Positions 52,091 through 60,007 of a stretch of DNA of 64,000 nt are shown here, piece by piece (the first letter of the stretch is position 1; the number at the start of each line of letters is the position of its first letter). The translations under genes were made by a program, and so were the position numbers. The notes under the pieces are model-generated. The model was not told the DNA's origin. It saw only the letters and a list, made by a program, of their open reading frames with translations, and did no database searches. The stretch covers positions 37,251-101,250 of the forward strand of contig CAYWXL010000009.1 in NCBI GenBank assembly GCA_964461995.1. Reading direction: 5' to 3'. This stretch comes from JALSRK01 sp964461995. Lineage in GTDB: Bacteria; Acidobacteriota; Terriglobia; Bryobacterales; Bryobacteraceae.

Positions 52091-53198
52091 TCGATGGAGG
52101 TTGGCTGCAGGGCTTCTCTTGGTATCCGCCCTGGCAGGAGCCGCCCAGAGCAACGGCCCTACGGCCGCTCCCCCACGGGCCAAAAACGTCATCCTCTTCG
52201 TCGCCGACGGCACCGGCCTGCCCACCGTCCACGCCGCCAGCATCCTCGCCCATGGCCGTCCCCAAGCCCTCTACGTCCACCGCATGCCCTTCGTCGGCCT
52301 GTCGGAGACCTCGACGGCGTCGAACTGGGTCACCGATTCCGCCGCCGGCATGACCGCCATCGTCACCGGCCGCAAGACCCACAACGGCGTCGTTTCCCAG
52401 GGCCCCGACGCCGTGCGTGGGAAGCGGGATGGAACCGCGCTGAAAACCATCCTCGAGTACGCTGAGGAGCACGGCCTCGCCACCGGCGTGGTCACCAACA
52501 GCGCCGCCGCCGACGCCACTCCGGCAGCCTGCTACGCCCATTCGAACGACCGCGGCAAGTGGGGCGAGATCTTCCTTCAGATCCTCGAGCCGCGCTGCGG
52601 CGACGGCATCGACGTCGTCATCGGCCGGGGCCGCGATCGCATCTTCAGCGAGACCGCTGCTCTCGGCGTCGAAGACCTCGCCGCCCGCTTCCGCGCCAAG
52701 GGCTACCTCTTCCTCGACCGGCCCACCGGCTTCGAAGGCGTCCCCGGCGACACCCGCAAGCTCGTGGCCCTCTTCGAGACCCCCAGCCCTTACGAGTTCG
52801 ACCTCGCCGCGGCCGTCGATTGCGCCATCCGTATCCTCGAGCGCGATCCCGACGGCTTCTTCCTGATGGTCGAATCCGACAACCACCTCGGCGACATCCG
52901 TCAGTCGGTCGAGAACATGGCCCGGTTCGACCGCATCATCGAACGCGTCGCCGACCACTTCCGCGGCACGCTGACCTTGCTCATCTTCACCGCTGACCAT
53001 TCTTACGACCTGCACTTCCCCAAGGGCACACCCATCGGCGAGGACATCGTCCCGGCGCTCAAGGCCGCCGGCCATCACAACGCCGAAGAGGTCCTCGTCA
53101 CCGCCGAGGGGCCTGGAGCCGATCAGGTCCGCGGCTTCTTCCCCAACACCCGCCTGTTCCACATCATGATGTCCGCCTTCGGCTGGACGCCGGACTGA
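52077..53198 (+). CDS. Alkaline phosphatase-family protein, secreted
   Basis: A 373-aa PhoA-superfamily enzyme with a signal peptide (ending LAGAAQS). Metal ligand Asp is in VILFVADGTG; the nucleophile Ser is in NWVTDSAAGMTAIVTG; THNGVVS follows. The distal site reads FFLMVESDNHLGD, where typical enzymes have MVEGGRIDHAGH: the Glu and one Asp remain, while the His is shifted. FTADHSYDL keeps the DH metal pair, and AAGHHNAEEVLVTAEGPGADQV supplies the last His region. It would release phosphate from esters, or it may be a phosphodiesterase. A strong AAGGAGG precedes the ATG. Confidence 0.88.
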   Translation: MQFLDRWRLAAGLLLVSALAGAAQSNGPTAAPPRAKNVILFVADGTGLPTVHAASILAHGRPQALYVHRMPFVGLSETSTASNWVTDSAAGMTAIVTGRKTHNGVVSQGPDAVRGKRDGTALKTILEYAEEHGLATGVVTNSAAADATPAACYAHSNDRGKWGEIFLQILEPRCGDGIDVVIGRGRDRIFSETAALGVEDLAARFRAKGYLFLDRPTGFEGVPGDTRKLVALFETPSPYEFDLAAAVDCAIRILERDPDGFFLMVESDNHLGDIRQSVENMARFDRIIERVADHFRGTLTLLIFTADHSYDLHFPKGTPIGEDIVPALKAAGHHNAEEVLVTAEGPGADQVRGFFPNTRLFHIMMSAFGWTPD

Positions 53199-53431
53199 TC
53201 CGCGCTGCCGGGGAGACCGCCGCTCTTTACTTTCCGTTAACCTGTTGATTCTAAATGACGTGTTTGAGTTTTATCCTGCCCTCCCGGGGACTTGTTGGCC
53301 GTCTTCTCCTTCGAGCGGTCTCTGGGTTCCATATTCGCGGCTGACCACAACATGGCTGCCCGAGCTCTCTATATTAATGCCAGCCTTGAATATGGACGCT
53401 GTCGCGTCCTATGTTAAAGGCAGGGGCACAT
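53199..53431. other. AT-richer intergenic region upstream of the Fic gene
   Basis: Noticeably richer in A and T than its surroundings. Two imperfect direct repeats of about 27 bases begin at TATATTAATGCCAG and TATGTTAAAGGCAG, sharing a TAT-TTAA-GCAG core and a later ATATGG; the second copy runs into the Fic start. They may form an operator. No clear promoter was assigned. Confidence 0.35.
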
Positions 53432-54592
53432 ATGGCGGCCGCACGCAGGCAGACGTCTATCAGGGCTGGACAATACGTCTCCCAGCCTGCCGGTTACGAG
53501 GCGTTCATCCCCGCGCCGCTCCCACCCGACCCGCCTTTGCGGTCCGTCCCCGAAATCCAGAACCGCCTCGAGGCCGCCAGCTATGCGCTGGGACGCCTGG
53601 ACGGCGCGGTCCTGACCCTGCCGAACCCAGACTTGTTCGTCGCCATGTACGTCCGCAAAGAGGCGGTGCTTTCAAGCCAGATCGAGGGGACACAAAGCTC
53701 GCTGGAGGATGTCTTGGCGGCGGAAGCTCAGATTTATTCCCCCGACCGGCCCAAGGACGTAGAGGAGGTGTTCAACTACGTATCGGCGATGAACTACGGC
53801 CTGGACCGCCTCCGAACGTTGCCGGTTTCCGTCCGCCTGTTTCGGGAGATCCACGCCCGGTTGCTCAAGGGCATCCGCGGAGGCGACCGCACGCCGGGAG
53901 AACTCCGCCGTAGCCAGAACTGGATCGGCCCGGGCGGTTGCACTTTGAACGAAGCCGTGTTCGTCCCGCCGCCACCGGATTTAGTGCCGGATGCGCTGTC
54001 GGACTTGGAGCGCTTCCTGCACTCGTCCCAGGACCTGCCCTTATTGATAAAGATCGGGCTGGCTCACGCCCAGTTCGAGACGATCCATCCGTTCCTCGAT
54101 GGGAACGGACGGATTGGTCGCCTGCTCATCACCTTTCTTCTCGTTGCCAGCGGCGCCCTTCACAAACCCGTCCTGTACCTTTCGCACTACTTCAAGCGGC
54201 GCCGCAACGAATATTACGAGCGTCTCCAGGCGATACGCGATGCTGGCCAGTGGGAAGAATGGCTTTCGTTTTTCCTGGCCGGAGTCGCAGAAGTCAGCGA
54301 CCAGGCCGCTCAGACGGCTCGTGAGATCCTGAGTCTGCGCGAAACATTGCGGGAGCGCATCACGCTGAGGCTCGGCCGCTCGGCGGGCAACGGTCTCAGG
54401 ACCCTCGAATACCTCTTCGAACGGCCCATCGTCCGCGTTAGAGAGGTGAGCGATCTCCTGGCATTAACGTTTCCAGTGGCCAACGAACTTATTCGACGTC
54501 TCGTGGAGCTCGGTATCCTAACAGAAATCACCGGCCGCAGACGCAATCGGCGGTTCCGCTTCGACCCGTACATCCGCCTTTTCGCTGACTGA
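53432..54592 (+). CDS. Class II Fic-domain AMP transferase with N-terminal inhibitory helix
   Basis: A 386-aa protein. The N-terminal region contains SSQIEGTQSSLEDVL (near residue 80), matching the inhibitory [S/T]xxxE[G/N] motif of class II Fic proteins, whose Glu blocks ATP. The Fic core is complete: HPFLDGNGRIGRLLITFLLV, with the catalytic His and the anion-hole Gly-Asn-Gly-Arg. A C-terminal winged-helix-like segment (about 320-385, EYLFERPIVRVREVSDLLALTFPVANELIRRLVELGILTE) suggests DNA binding and self-regulation. It would AMPylate, or otherwise modify, Ser/Thr/Tyr hydroxyls on a protein. No antitoxin gene is adjacent. ATG 53432 has AGGCAGGGG upstream; an earlier ATG (53411) has none. Confidence 0.9.
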   Translation: MAAARRQTSIRAGQYVSQPAGYEAFIPAPLPPDPPLRSVPEIQNRLEAASYALGRLDGAVLTLPNPDLFVAMYVRKEAVLSSQIEGTQSSLEDVLAAEAQIYSPDRPKDVEEVFNYVSAMNYGLDRLRTLPVSVRLFREIHARLLKGIRGGDRTPGELRRSQNWIGPGGCTLNEAVFVPPPPDLVPDALSDLERFLHSSQDLPLLIKIGLAHAQFETIHPFLDGNGRIGRLLITFLLVASGALHKPVLYLSHYFKRRRNEYYERLQAIRDAGQWEEWLSFFLAGVAEVSDQAAQTAREILSLRETLRERITLRLGRSAGNGLRTLEYLFERPIVRVREVSDLLALTFPVANELIRRLVELGILTEITGRRRNRRFRFDPYIRLFAD

Positions 54593-54925
54593 CTTTAGAA
54601 ACGCCCCCGTGGGAGGCCTGCAGAAGTCGGGCGGCGCAGGGTTTCGGTTGAGCAATCATAACCCAGTCGGGACTCAGCAGAAAGGGAAGTGGTCAGCTTC
54701 CGGAAAAGACCAAGAGTCCGCGCCGGCACGCCCTCTTGACCTTCTCGCCTGGACCGCTGGCATCTCGATTCGGTCGTTGTTTCCGGACCAGGCGGTTCAT
54801 CGCCTCGTTTTCCAAAACCTCCCTTCCGCGCGCCGCCCGCAGTCCCGGAGAATGAGGATGCCGGCCCCGGGAAATCGGAATGGCGAGAGCCGCCTTTCCT
54901 TAACAGCCGAGTCTCTGGCGAGTCG
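54593..54925. other. Intergenic, no feature seen
   Basis: About 330 bases between the Fic gene and the end of the Cys-rich gene. No reading frame with coding bias, no clear hairpin with a T-run, and no repeat was recognised. Confidence 0.5.
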
Positions 54926-55417
54926 TCAGAAGACGAGCTGGGAGGCTTTCATCCCTCCGCAACCGTCCTGTCGAAACGGGCGCTGACACCTTCCGGTGTA
55001 GCAGGCCTTTCCACTGAAGCCGTTGGGATTGATATAGGCGATCCATTCCTTCGCCTTGGCCCGCACGGCCGTCGCATCGGCGCCCTGCTTGGCGATCATG
55101 TAGTTCGCCAGTCCCCATATGCTCCTCGACATGTTGCACGTGCAGCAACAGGTATAAGCTGACTTATCGCTGCAACACGGCGCCGGAATGGCGGTCAAGG
55201 CTGCTTTCTTAATCTTTTCCTGCTCTTTGTCCAGCCGAATTTCTCGTTCCCACTCCATGAACTGGCGGGTCTGGGCCTTGACGTCATGGAACACAATGCC
55301 GCTCGCTGCCTCGGACTCATTGAATCCCCAGGAGAAAAAGACGGCCAGCAAAACGCCGAAGACGATCTTTCGGCGCCTGGGATGTGGTTTCGCTAATGAC
55401 TGTTCCTTCCAGATCAC
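54926..55417 (-). CDS. Cys-rich exported protein (PCYCGC-like), 163 aa
   Basis: A signal segment or membrane helix at about 17-38 is followed by a helical region and a Cys-rich core: CCSDKSAYTCCCTCNMSRSIWG (Cys 81, 82, 90-92, 94), then Cys 139, 144 and 153. The cluster recalls the PCYCGC-motif family of unknown function, but I cannot confirm membership. There is no heme CxxCH. It is the last gene of the cytochrome cluster, only 4 bp after the monoheme cytochrome gene, so a role in metal delivery, heme handling or electron transfer is inferred. Confidence 0.72.
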   Translation of the reverse strand: MIWKEQSLAKPHPRRRKIVFGVLLAVFFSWGFNESEAASGIVFHDVKAQTRQFMEWEREIRLDKEQEKIKKAALTAIPAPCCSDKSAYTCCCTCNMSRSIWGLANYMIAKQGADATAVRAKAKEWIAYINPNGFSGKACYTGRCQRPFRQDGCGGMKASQLVF

Positions 55418-55421
55418 TTGA

Positions 55422-55931
55422 TTACCTCTTTGTTTGAGTTCTTGCGTTTCGTAAATCAGGTTCAGGGGCCCCGTCGTTCTTCGCTGCCCCTTCCGTTCGC
55501 TGCTGCAGACGGCGAATATACGCCACCAGGTGCTTTATCTCTTCCTTCCGGAACGTTTTCCCCCAAGGAGGGCAAAGATCGGACTTGCCGATCGAGGCGC
55601 TGCCTCCTTGGATCGCCCGGAACAGGTCCTCATCGGATCTGCTCTCGACGAAAGACGTTTCGGTGAAGTCGGGCGGACGAGGCTCCAGAGACGGCGCGTA
55701 GAAGCGTCCGTCGCCCTGGCCGAGCTCGCCGTGACAGGGAGCGCAATAGGCCCCGTAAAGACGACGGCCATCTTCCTCCGCAAAAGACGGGGACGATTCC
55801 CCCGGGATCTTCCTATCCGCGGCAGCCCCATTGATGGCGACGAAGGCGAGAGCGGACAGGGCGGCCAAGGCCACTGGCGGAAAAAGACCGCTTGTGCCGA
55901 ACCGGCGCGGATGATTTACAGGAGCACGCAT
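55422..55931 (-). CDS. Monoheme cytochrome c
   Basis: A 169-aa class I cytochrome c with an N-terminal signal/anchor (about 17-37). The heme motif is CAPCH (63-67) within GRRLYGAYCAPCHGELGQGDG. The axial-ligand region reads KSDLCPPWGKTF, where homologous domains normally have MPPWG; Cys120 stands at the Met position. The C-terminal helix is IKHLVAYIRRL. It is a small periplasmic electron carrier or subunit that would take electrons from the adjacent cytochrome b/Rieske complex. It lies 12 bp after the octaheme gene. Confidence 0.88.
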   Translation of the reverse strand: MRAPVNHPRRFGTSGLFPPVALAALSALAFVAINGAAADRKIPGESSPSFAEEDGRRLYGAYCAPCHGELGQGDGRFYAPSLEPRPPDFTETSFVESRSDEDLFRAIQGGSASIGKSDLCPPWGKTFRKEEIKHLVAYIRRLQQRTEGAAKNDGAPEPDLRNARTQTKR

Positions 55932-55943
55932 GGACAGATTCTC

Positions 55944-57953
55944 CTACGGCCGGCCCGTCCGCGAGGCCAAGTAGGCGGCCAGCGCATAGGCCTCTTCTTC
56001 GCTGAAGCCGTAACGGGGCTCGACGATACGGGGCACGAAGCGATGAGCGTCTTTCGTGCGCTCCAGCAGATACCCTGAGGTCAAACGGTCTCCCACCGCG
56101 GTCAGGTCGGGTCCGACCGCGCCTCCATCCTGATCCATCTGATGGCAGGCGCGGCAGCCCTTGTCGGCATAAAGCCTCCGGCCGGCCTCGACCGCATCCG
56201 CAGCGAACTCGATTTCAGTCACTTGAATACTAGTATCCCGCAGGTTCGTGACAATGTAATCGGTGAGAATCTCGGCTTCGCGCTCGCTCAAGCGGAAATT
56301 CGGCATCTGTTTCGACAACGGCCGGATTCGATCGGGCGCGAGGAGATAACTCCTGAGCCAGTCTCTCTTCACTGCGCTCCCTTCGAACGTCAAGTCCGGC
56401 GCAAACCGCGCGCCGCGCCCCTTGATGGCGTGGCAGCTCAAACATTTCAGTTGCTCGAACAGCTCCGCGGCCCGGCCGCCCGGCTCATAATCCGGCTTCG
56501 CCGTCTCGACGCGGTATTCGCGCGGCGCCGTGCGTCCATCCAGGCCGAGGAGAAAGATGGCCACCCGCTGCGCCTGCTCATCCGACAGTCCGAAATACGG
56601 CATCTTGGGATCGTCCGGGAACATTCGCGGCGTCCGCACCTTTTTGAAGAGCCACGCCGCCCGGCTACGCTCCGTGTCGAGCCACTCGAAGTTGAGCTCG
56701 GCCAGCGGCCGGGCGCCGATCGAACTCAGATCCGGCGCGATTTCCCCACCCCGCTCAAGGCCGGGAATGTCGTGGCAGCCGACGCAACCGGACGTCTCTA
56801 CCAGGCGTTTGCCCTCGGCGATCGATGCCGGCGGGATCGGCTCCGGCTCGATCAGCAGATGGGCTTCGAGCTCCGGGTTAACGGATTCGGCGGCAAGGAA
56901 TGCCGCGAGGTCCAGCCGCTGTTCTGGCGAGAAGCGGAATTGGGGCATGGTGGAATTCGGGTGAAGCGCCCGCGGATCGGCCAGCCACTCCGTAATCCAC
57001 TCGATCGACCGCACTTTGGCGCCGATCATATTCAGGGCGGGTGCGTAAGCCTCGGCGAAAGCGCCGTCCCCGCCACCGGCACGATGGCAGACGCTGCAGC
57101 CGGACGCATCGTACAGCCTGCGTCCCGCCTCCCGGGCCTCGTCCGGGAATCCGCGGGCAGCGGCATCCACCCGCTCCCTGCGGGTGAGGCTGAACAGGTA
57201 GTCGGCCACGCTCGCCGCCTGCCCGTCGTCGAAACCGAAATTCGGCATCCGCGCTTCGGCATCGAGCTCTCGGGGGTCTTTGAGCCACTTCACGAGCCAC
57301 GTATAGTTGAGCTTTTCGCCGGCGTTCCCCAGCGGAGGCCCCGCCGGAGGCAGCTCCTCAAACCCAGGAGTGAGATGACATCCGTAGCATGCAGAGCGGC
57401 GGTACAGTTCGATGCCCTCGGCCAGCGCCTCGGCTCCCCTCAACGTTTCCGCGTCATCGTGACACTTCAGACAGGAGGCGGCCGTGCTACCGCGCGGCAA
57501 GATCGGCGACGGCCAGTGTTCAACCCGGCCGTGAGCGTCAGCGCGAGTCAGCGCGCGACCCTGGCCCTGGTGACATGACGTGCATCCGAAACGCTCGATT
57601 GGGTGTGGTTCAACGAAAAGGAACTGAGCGGGGTGAGCCGCGAACGGCTCGGTCTCGATTGGCGAAGCCGGCCAATCCGCGGCCACGTGACAGCTCTCGC
57701 AGCGATCGACCAGGTCTAGTTGGGGCACCGTGGTCTGACGGATCTCGACCGCGAAACGCTCAGCGGCTTGTTTCTGGCGCTCGTCTCCGGCGCTCGACTG
57801 GAGGAGACGGCGGAATTCCTGCTGGTACACGCGCCACTCCGCCGTGAGGTTCTCCTCTATCGCCGAGGCCGTCAGGAACGCCAGCGTTGCGAGGCTGGAC
57901 AGCAATACGGTCCACTTCGCCGCTCGAGAAGGATCGTCATTGGGTCGTCTCAT
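55944..57953 (-). CDS. Octaheme cytochrome c with five tandem cytochrome domains
   Basis: A 669-aa protein with one N-terminal membrane anchor (about 14-32) and eight CxxCH sites: CESCH 85, CTSCH 124, CLKCH 161, CYGCH 189, CSVCH 286, CVGCH 390, CLSCH 504, CRACH 600. The first three form a compact multiheme head. The last five each start a class I-type domain in which a Met follows 46-61 residues later (MPNF 236, MPQF 336, MPYF 451, MPNF 550); the fifth has VEPRYGF instead. It is coded 13 bp after the cytochrome b gene. It likely conducts electrons along a heme wire away from the Rieske/b complex. Confidence 0.92.
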   Translation of the reverse strand: MRRPNDDPSRAAKWTVLLSSLATLAFLTASAIEENLTAEWRVYQQEFRRLLQSSAGDERQKQAAERFAVEIRQTTVPQLDLVDRCESCHVAADWPASPIETEPFAAHPAQFLFVEPHPIERFGCTSCHQGQGRALTRADAHGRVEHWPSPILPRGSTAASCLKCHDDAETLRGAEALAEGIELYRRSACYGCHLTPGFEELPPAGPPLGNAGEKLNYTWLVKWLKDPRELDAEARMPNFGFDDGQAASVADYLFSLTRRERVDAAARGFPDEAREAGRRLYDASGCSVCHRAGGGDGAFAEAYAPALNMIGAKVRSIEWITEWLADPRALHPNSTMPQFRFSPEQRLDLAAFLAAESVNPELEAHLLIEPEPIPPASIAEGKRLVETSGCVGCHDIPGLERGGEIAPDLSSIGARPLAELNFEWLDTERSRAAWLFKKVRTPRMFPDDPKMPYFGLSDEQAQRVAIFLLGLDGRTAPREYRVETAKPDYEPGGRAAELFEQLKCLSCHAIKGRGARFAPDLTFEGSAVKRDWLRSYLLAPDRIRPLSKQMPNFRLSEREAEILTDYIVTNLRDTSIQVTEIEFAADAVEAGRRLYADKGCRACHQMDQDGGAVGPDLTAVGDRLTSGYLLERTKDAHRFVPRIVEPRYGFSEEEAYALAAYLASRTGRP

Positions 57954-57966
57954 ACCGCCGCCTTTC

Positions 57967-59502
57967 CTAGTGACCGGGCCACTGAGTGGGCCACCAATAA
58001 AACTCCCAATTGGGACCACGAAAGACGGACCCCATCACAGTCAGCGCAACGAAACCGCACAGGAAGCACGTGAACAGGGCGATGGCTGACAGCCGAATGT
58101 TGCGCCGGCGGCGGAGCACACGCAGTGAAAACCAAACGTACGCCGCCACGATCAACGTGCCCGGATTGATCAGCGTGATGATGAGTTGCGGGATCTCCGG
58201 GAACCAGTCCCGCAGCCAGCCGAAATTGACCAGGAATGCCAAAGCTCCGATCACACTACTCAAGCCGAATGCGATGGATTGCCAGAACACGACTTTGCCT
58301 TCACGGCCCCCGAACCATTTGCCGACGCCGGCCGGATCGCGATCGACATAGGGAATCAAGCCGAGGCCCACGAGGGCGAGCAGCGGAACGCCCACTCCCC
58401 CCATGAAGGCCGAATACGACACCAGCTCCTGTAGCCCGAGAAAGTACCATGGGGCTTTCGCGGGGTTTTCGGGCAAGTCCGGGTTCGCGGGCTCACGAAG
58501 CGGCGCGTCGAAGAAGTAGGCCAGCGCGACCGTGGCCGCTGTGGTCAGCATAAACAAGGCCGCTTCCGCCCACAGTAGGTGAGGCCAACTCGGCAGCGTC
58601 GCCTCCGGCGCCCGGCCGACAACCGGTTTGCGGCCCCGCACAATCGCCATCAAACCGTAAGTTTTCGTCGGGGCCGGCTCGAATACGGCTATCTTCCGGC
58701 CGCCGAGCTCAGCGGGCTCCGCCGCGCCGGTCTCCTCTCTGGAAAGGCCTCCGTCCTTGTGGATACGCCAGAAATGGACGGCCATGAAGATTGCCATCAC
58801 CAGCGGCAAGGCGACGACGTGCAAGACGTAGAACCGGATCAGTGTTTCCTGCCCGACGTGGTTGGCTCCCAGGAGCAGCTCCTTGATGAGGCCGCCGGGA
58901 TCGAAGTAGGCTGTTATGCCCAGCGAGTCCGTCACCTCTCGAGGGGAACTGGCAATGTTGACGCCGATCGTGGTCGCCCAGTAGGCAAGCTGGTCCCAGG
59001 GCAGCAGATAGCCGGTGAAGCTGAGAGCGAGCGTCAACACCAGCAGCGCCAGTCCGACCAACCAGTTGAACTCACGGGGCGGTTTGTAGGCCCCGCTATA
59101 GAACACTCGCGCCATATGGAGGAACGCGGCCACCACCATTACATGCGCCGCCCAGCGGTGAATGTTTCGTACCAAACGTCCGGCCGGGACCACGAAGTGG
59201 ATGTCCTTGATCGAGTTGTAGGCCAGATCTGTTGACGGCTTGTAGTACACCATCAGCAGGATTCCCGTGATCGTGAGCAGGATGAAACAGGCCGTAAGGA
59301 TGACGCCCAGCCCAAAAGAGTACGTAAAGCGCAAGGAGTTGCGGTGCGTGCGTACGCTCTGAATATGGAGAAATACGTTTTCAAACACGGCCTGGGACCG
59401 TTCGCGGTCCGACGACGGGCGCAGGCCGGTGCGAAAAATGGAATCGCGGATGTTACGCAGCAGTGCGCGAGAGCGTCGAACGAGTTCCGCCATCGTCAGC
59501 AT
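57967..59502 (-). CDS. Cytochrome b6-type subunit fused to subunit IV
   Basis: A 511-aa membrane protein of a quinol:cytochrome c oxidoreductase. The heme-ligand His pairs are His115/His129 (HRWAAHVMVVAAFLH, 14 apart) and His228/His243 (LHVVALPLVMAIFMAVH, 15 apart); the unequal spacing is as in cytochrome b6. SFTGYLLPWDQ is the loop before the quinol site. The C-terminal half carries APWYFLGLQEL, the equivalent of the PEWY quinol-oxidation motif of subunit IV, plus further helices. ATG 59502 is 4 bp after the Rieske stop; ATG 59493 (MAEL) is an alternative. Confidence 0.93.
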   Translation of the reverse strand: MLTMAELVRRSRALLRNIRDSIFRTGLRPSSDRERSQAVFENVFLHIQSVRTHRNSLRFTYSFGLGVILTACFILLTITGILLMVYYKPSTDLAYNSIKDIHFVVPAGRLVRNIHRWAAHVMVVAAFLHMARVFYSGAYKPPREFNWLVGLALLVLTLALSFTGYLLPWDQLAYWATTIGVNIASSPREVTDSLGITAYFDPGGLIKELLLGANHVGQETLIRFYVLHVVALPLVMAIFMAVHFWRIHKDGGLSREETGAAEPAELGGRKIAVFEPAPTKTYGLMAIVRGRKPVVGRAPEATLPSWPHLLWAEAALFMLTTAATVALAYFFDAPLREPANPDLPENPAKAPWYFLGLQELVSYSAFMGGVGVPLLALVGLGLIPYVDRDPAGVGKWFGGREGKVVFWQSIAFGLSSVIGALAFLVNFGWLRDWFPEIPQLIITLINPGTLIVAAYVWFSLRVLRRRRNIRLSAIALFTCFLCGFVALTVMGSVFRGPNWEFYWWPTQWPGH

Positions 59503-59506
59503 GCCC

Positions 59507-60007
59507 CTAGATCCTGAGCTTCGATCCCCGGGGAACCTCTTCGGCGGCGTCGATTTCCAATTGGCCGTTGGCCCGGAGCGACACGCGAAGCCACGGCAGG
59601 CCCCGAGGGGCGGGCCCGCGAACAACACGGCCTTGGGCGTCGAAGTATGATCCGTGGCAAGGGCATGACAACCGGTCCGGGCCGCTCCGCTTGACGCGGC
59701 ACCCCAGGTGAGTGCAGATGGCCGAAATCGCGTAGAAGCCTTCCTCGTCCCGATGCAGGAACACGGAGCCCGTGCCAATCTCGGTGACCGACCCGACTTT
59801 TAACCTCTCAGGAGAGTCGATTCGGTAGACTTGCCGGGGCCCCGGCATAACGGCCGGCTTGGGGAACCTCACGATCCCCACCGTCGCCGCACCGATCGCG
59901 GCAAGGAAGCTCCACAGGGCCGACAGCCCCAGCAGGTCACGCCGGCGGGCGGAGGTCTCGCCGCGTGGCGCAGGGTTGTTCGTCAGTTCTGGACCGGTGC
60001 TGGACAT
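59507..60007 (-). CDS. Rieske [2Fe-2S] iron-sulfur protein
   Basis: A 166-aa subunit with one N-terminal membrane helix (about 27-46; RRRDLL before it resembles a twin-arginine signal). The cluster ligands are Cys98, His100, Cys115 and His118 in CTHLGC and CPCHGS, with Cys103 and Cys117 forming the usual disulfide. GPAPRGLPWLRV closes the domain. Its start overlaps the flavoprotein gene by 25 bp and its stop is 4 bp from the cytochrome b start, so the genes form one operon. Confidence 0.95.
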   Translation of the reverse strand: MSSTGPELTNNPAPRGETSARRRDLLGLSALWSFLAAIGAATVGIVRFPKPAVMPGPRQVYRIDSPERLKVGSVTEIGTGSVFLHRDEEGFYAISAICTHLGCRVKRSGPDRLSCPCHGSYFDAQGRVVRGPAPRGLPWLRVSLRANGQLEIDAAEEVPRGSKLRI

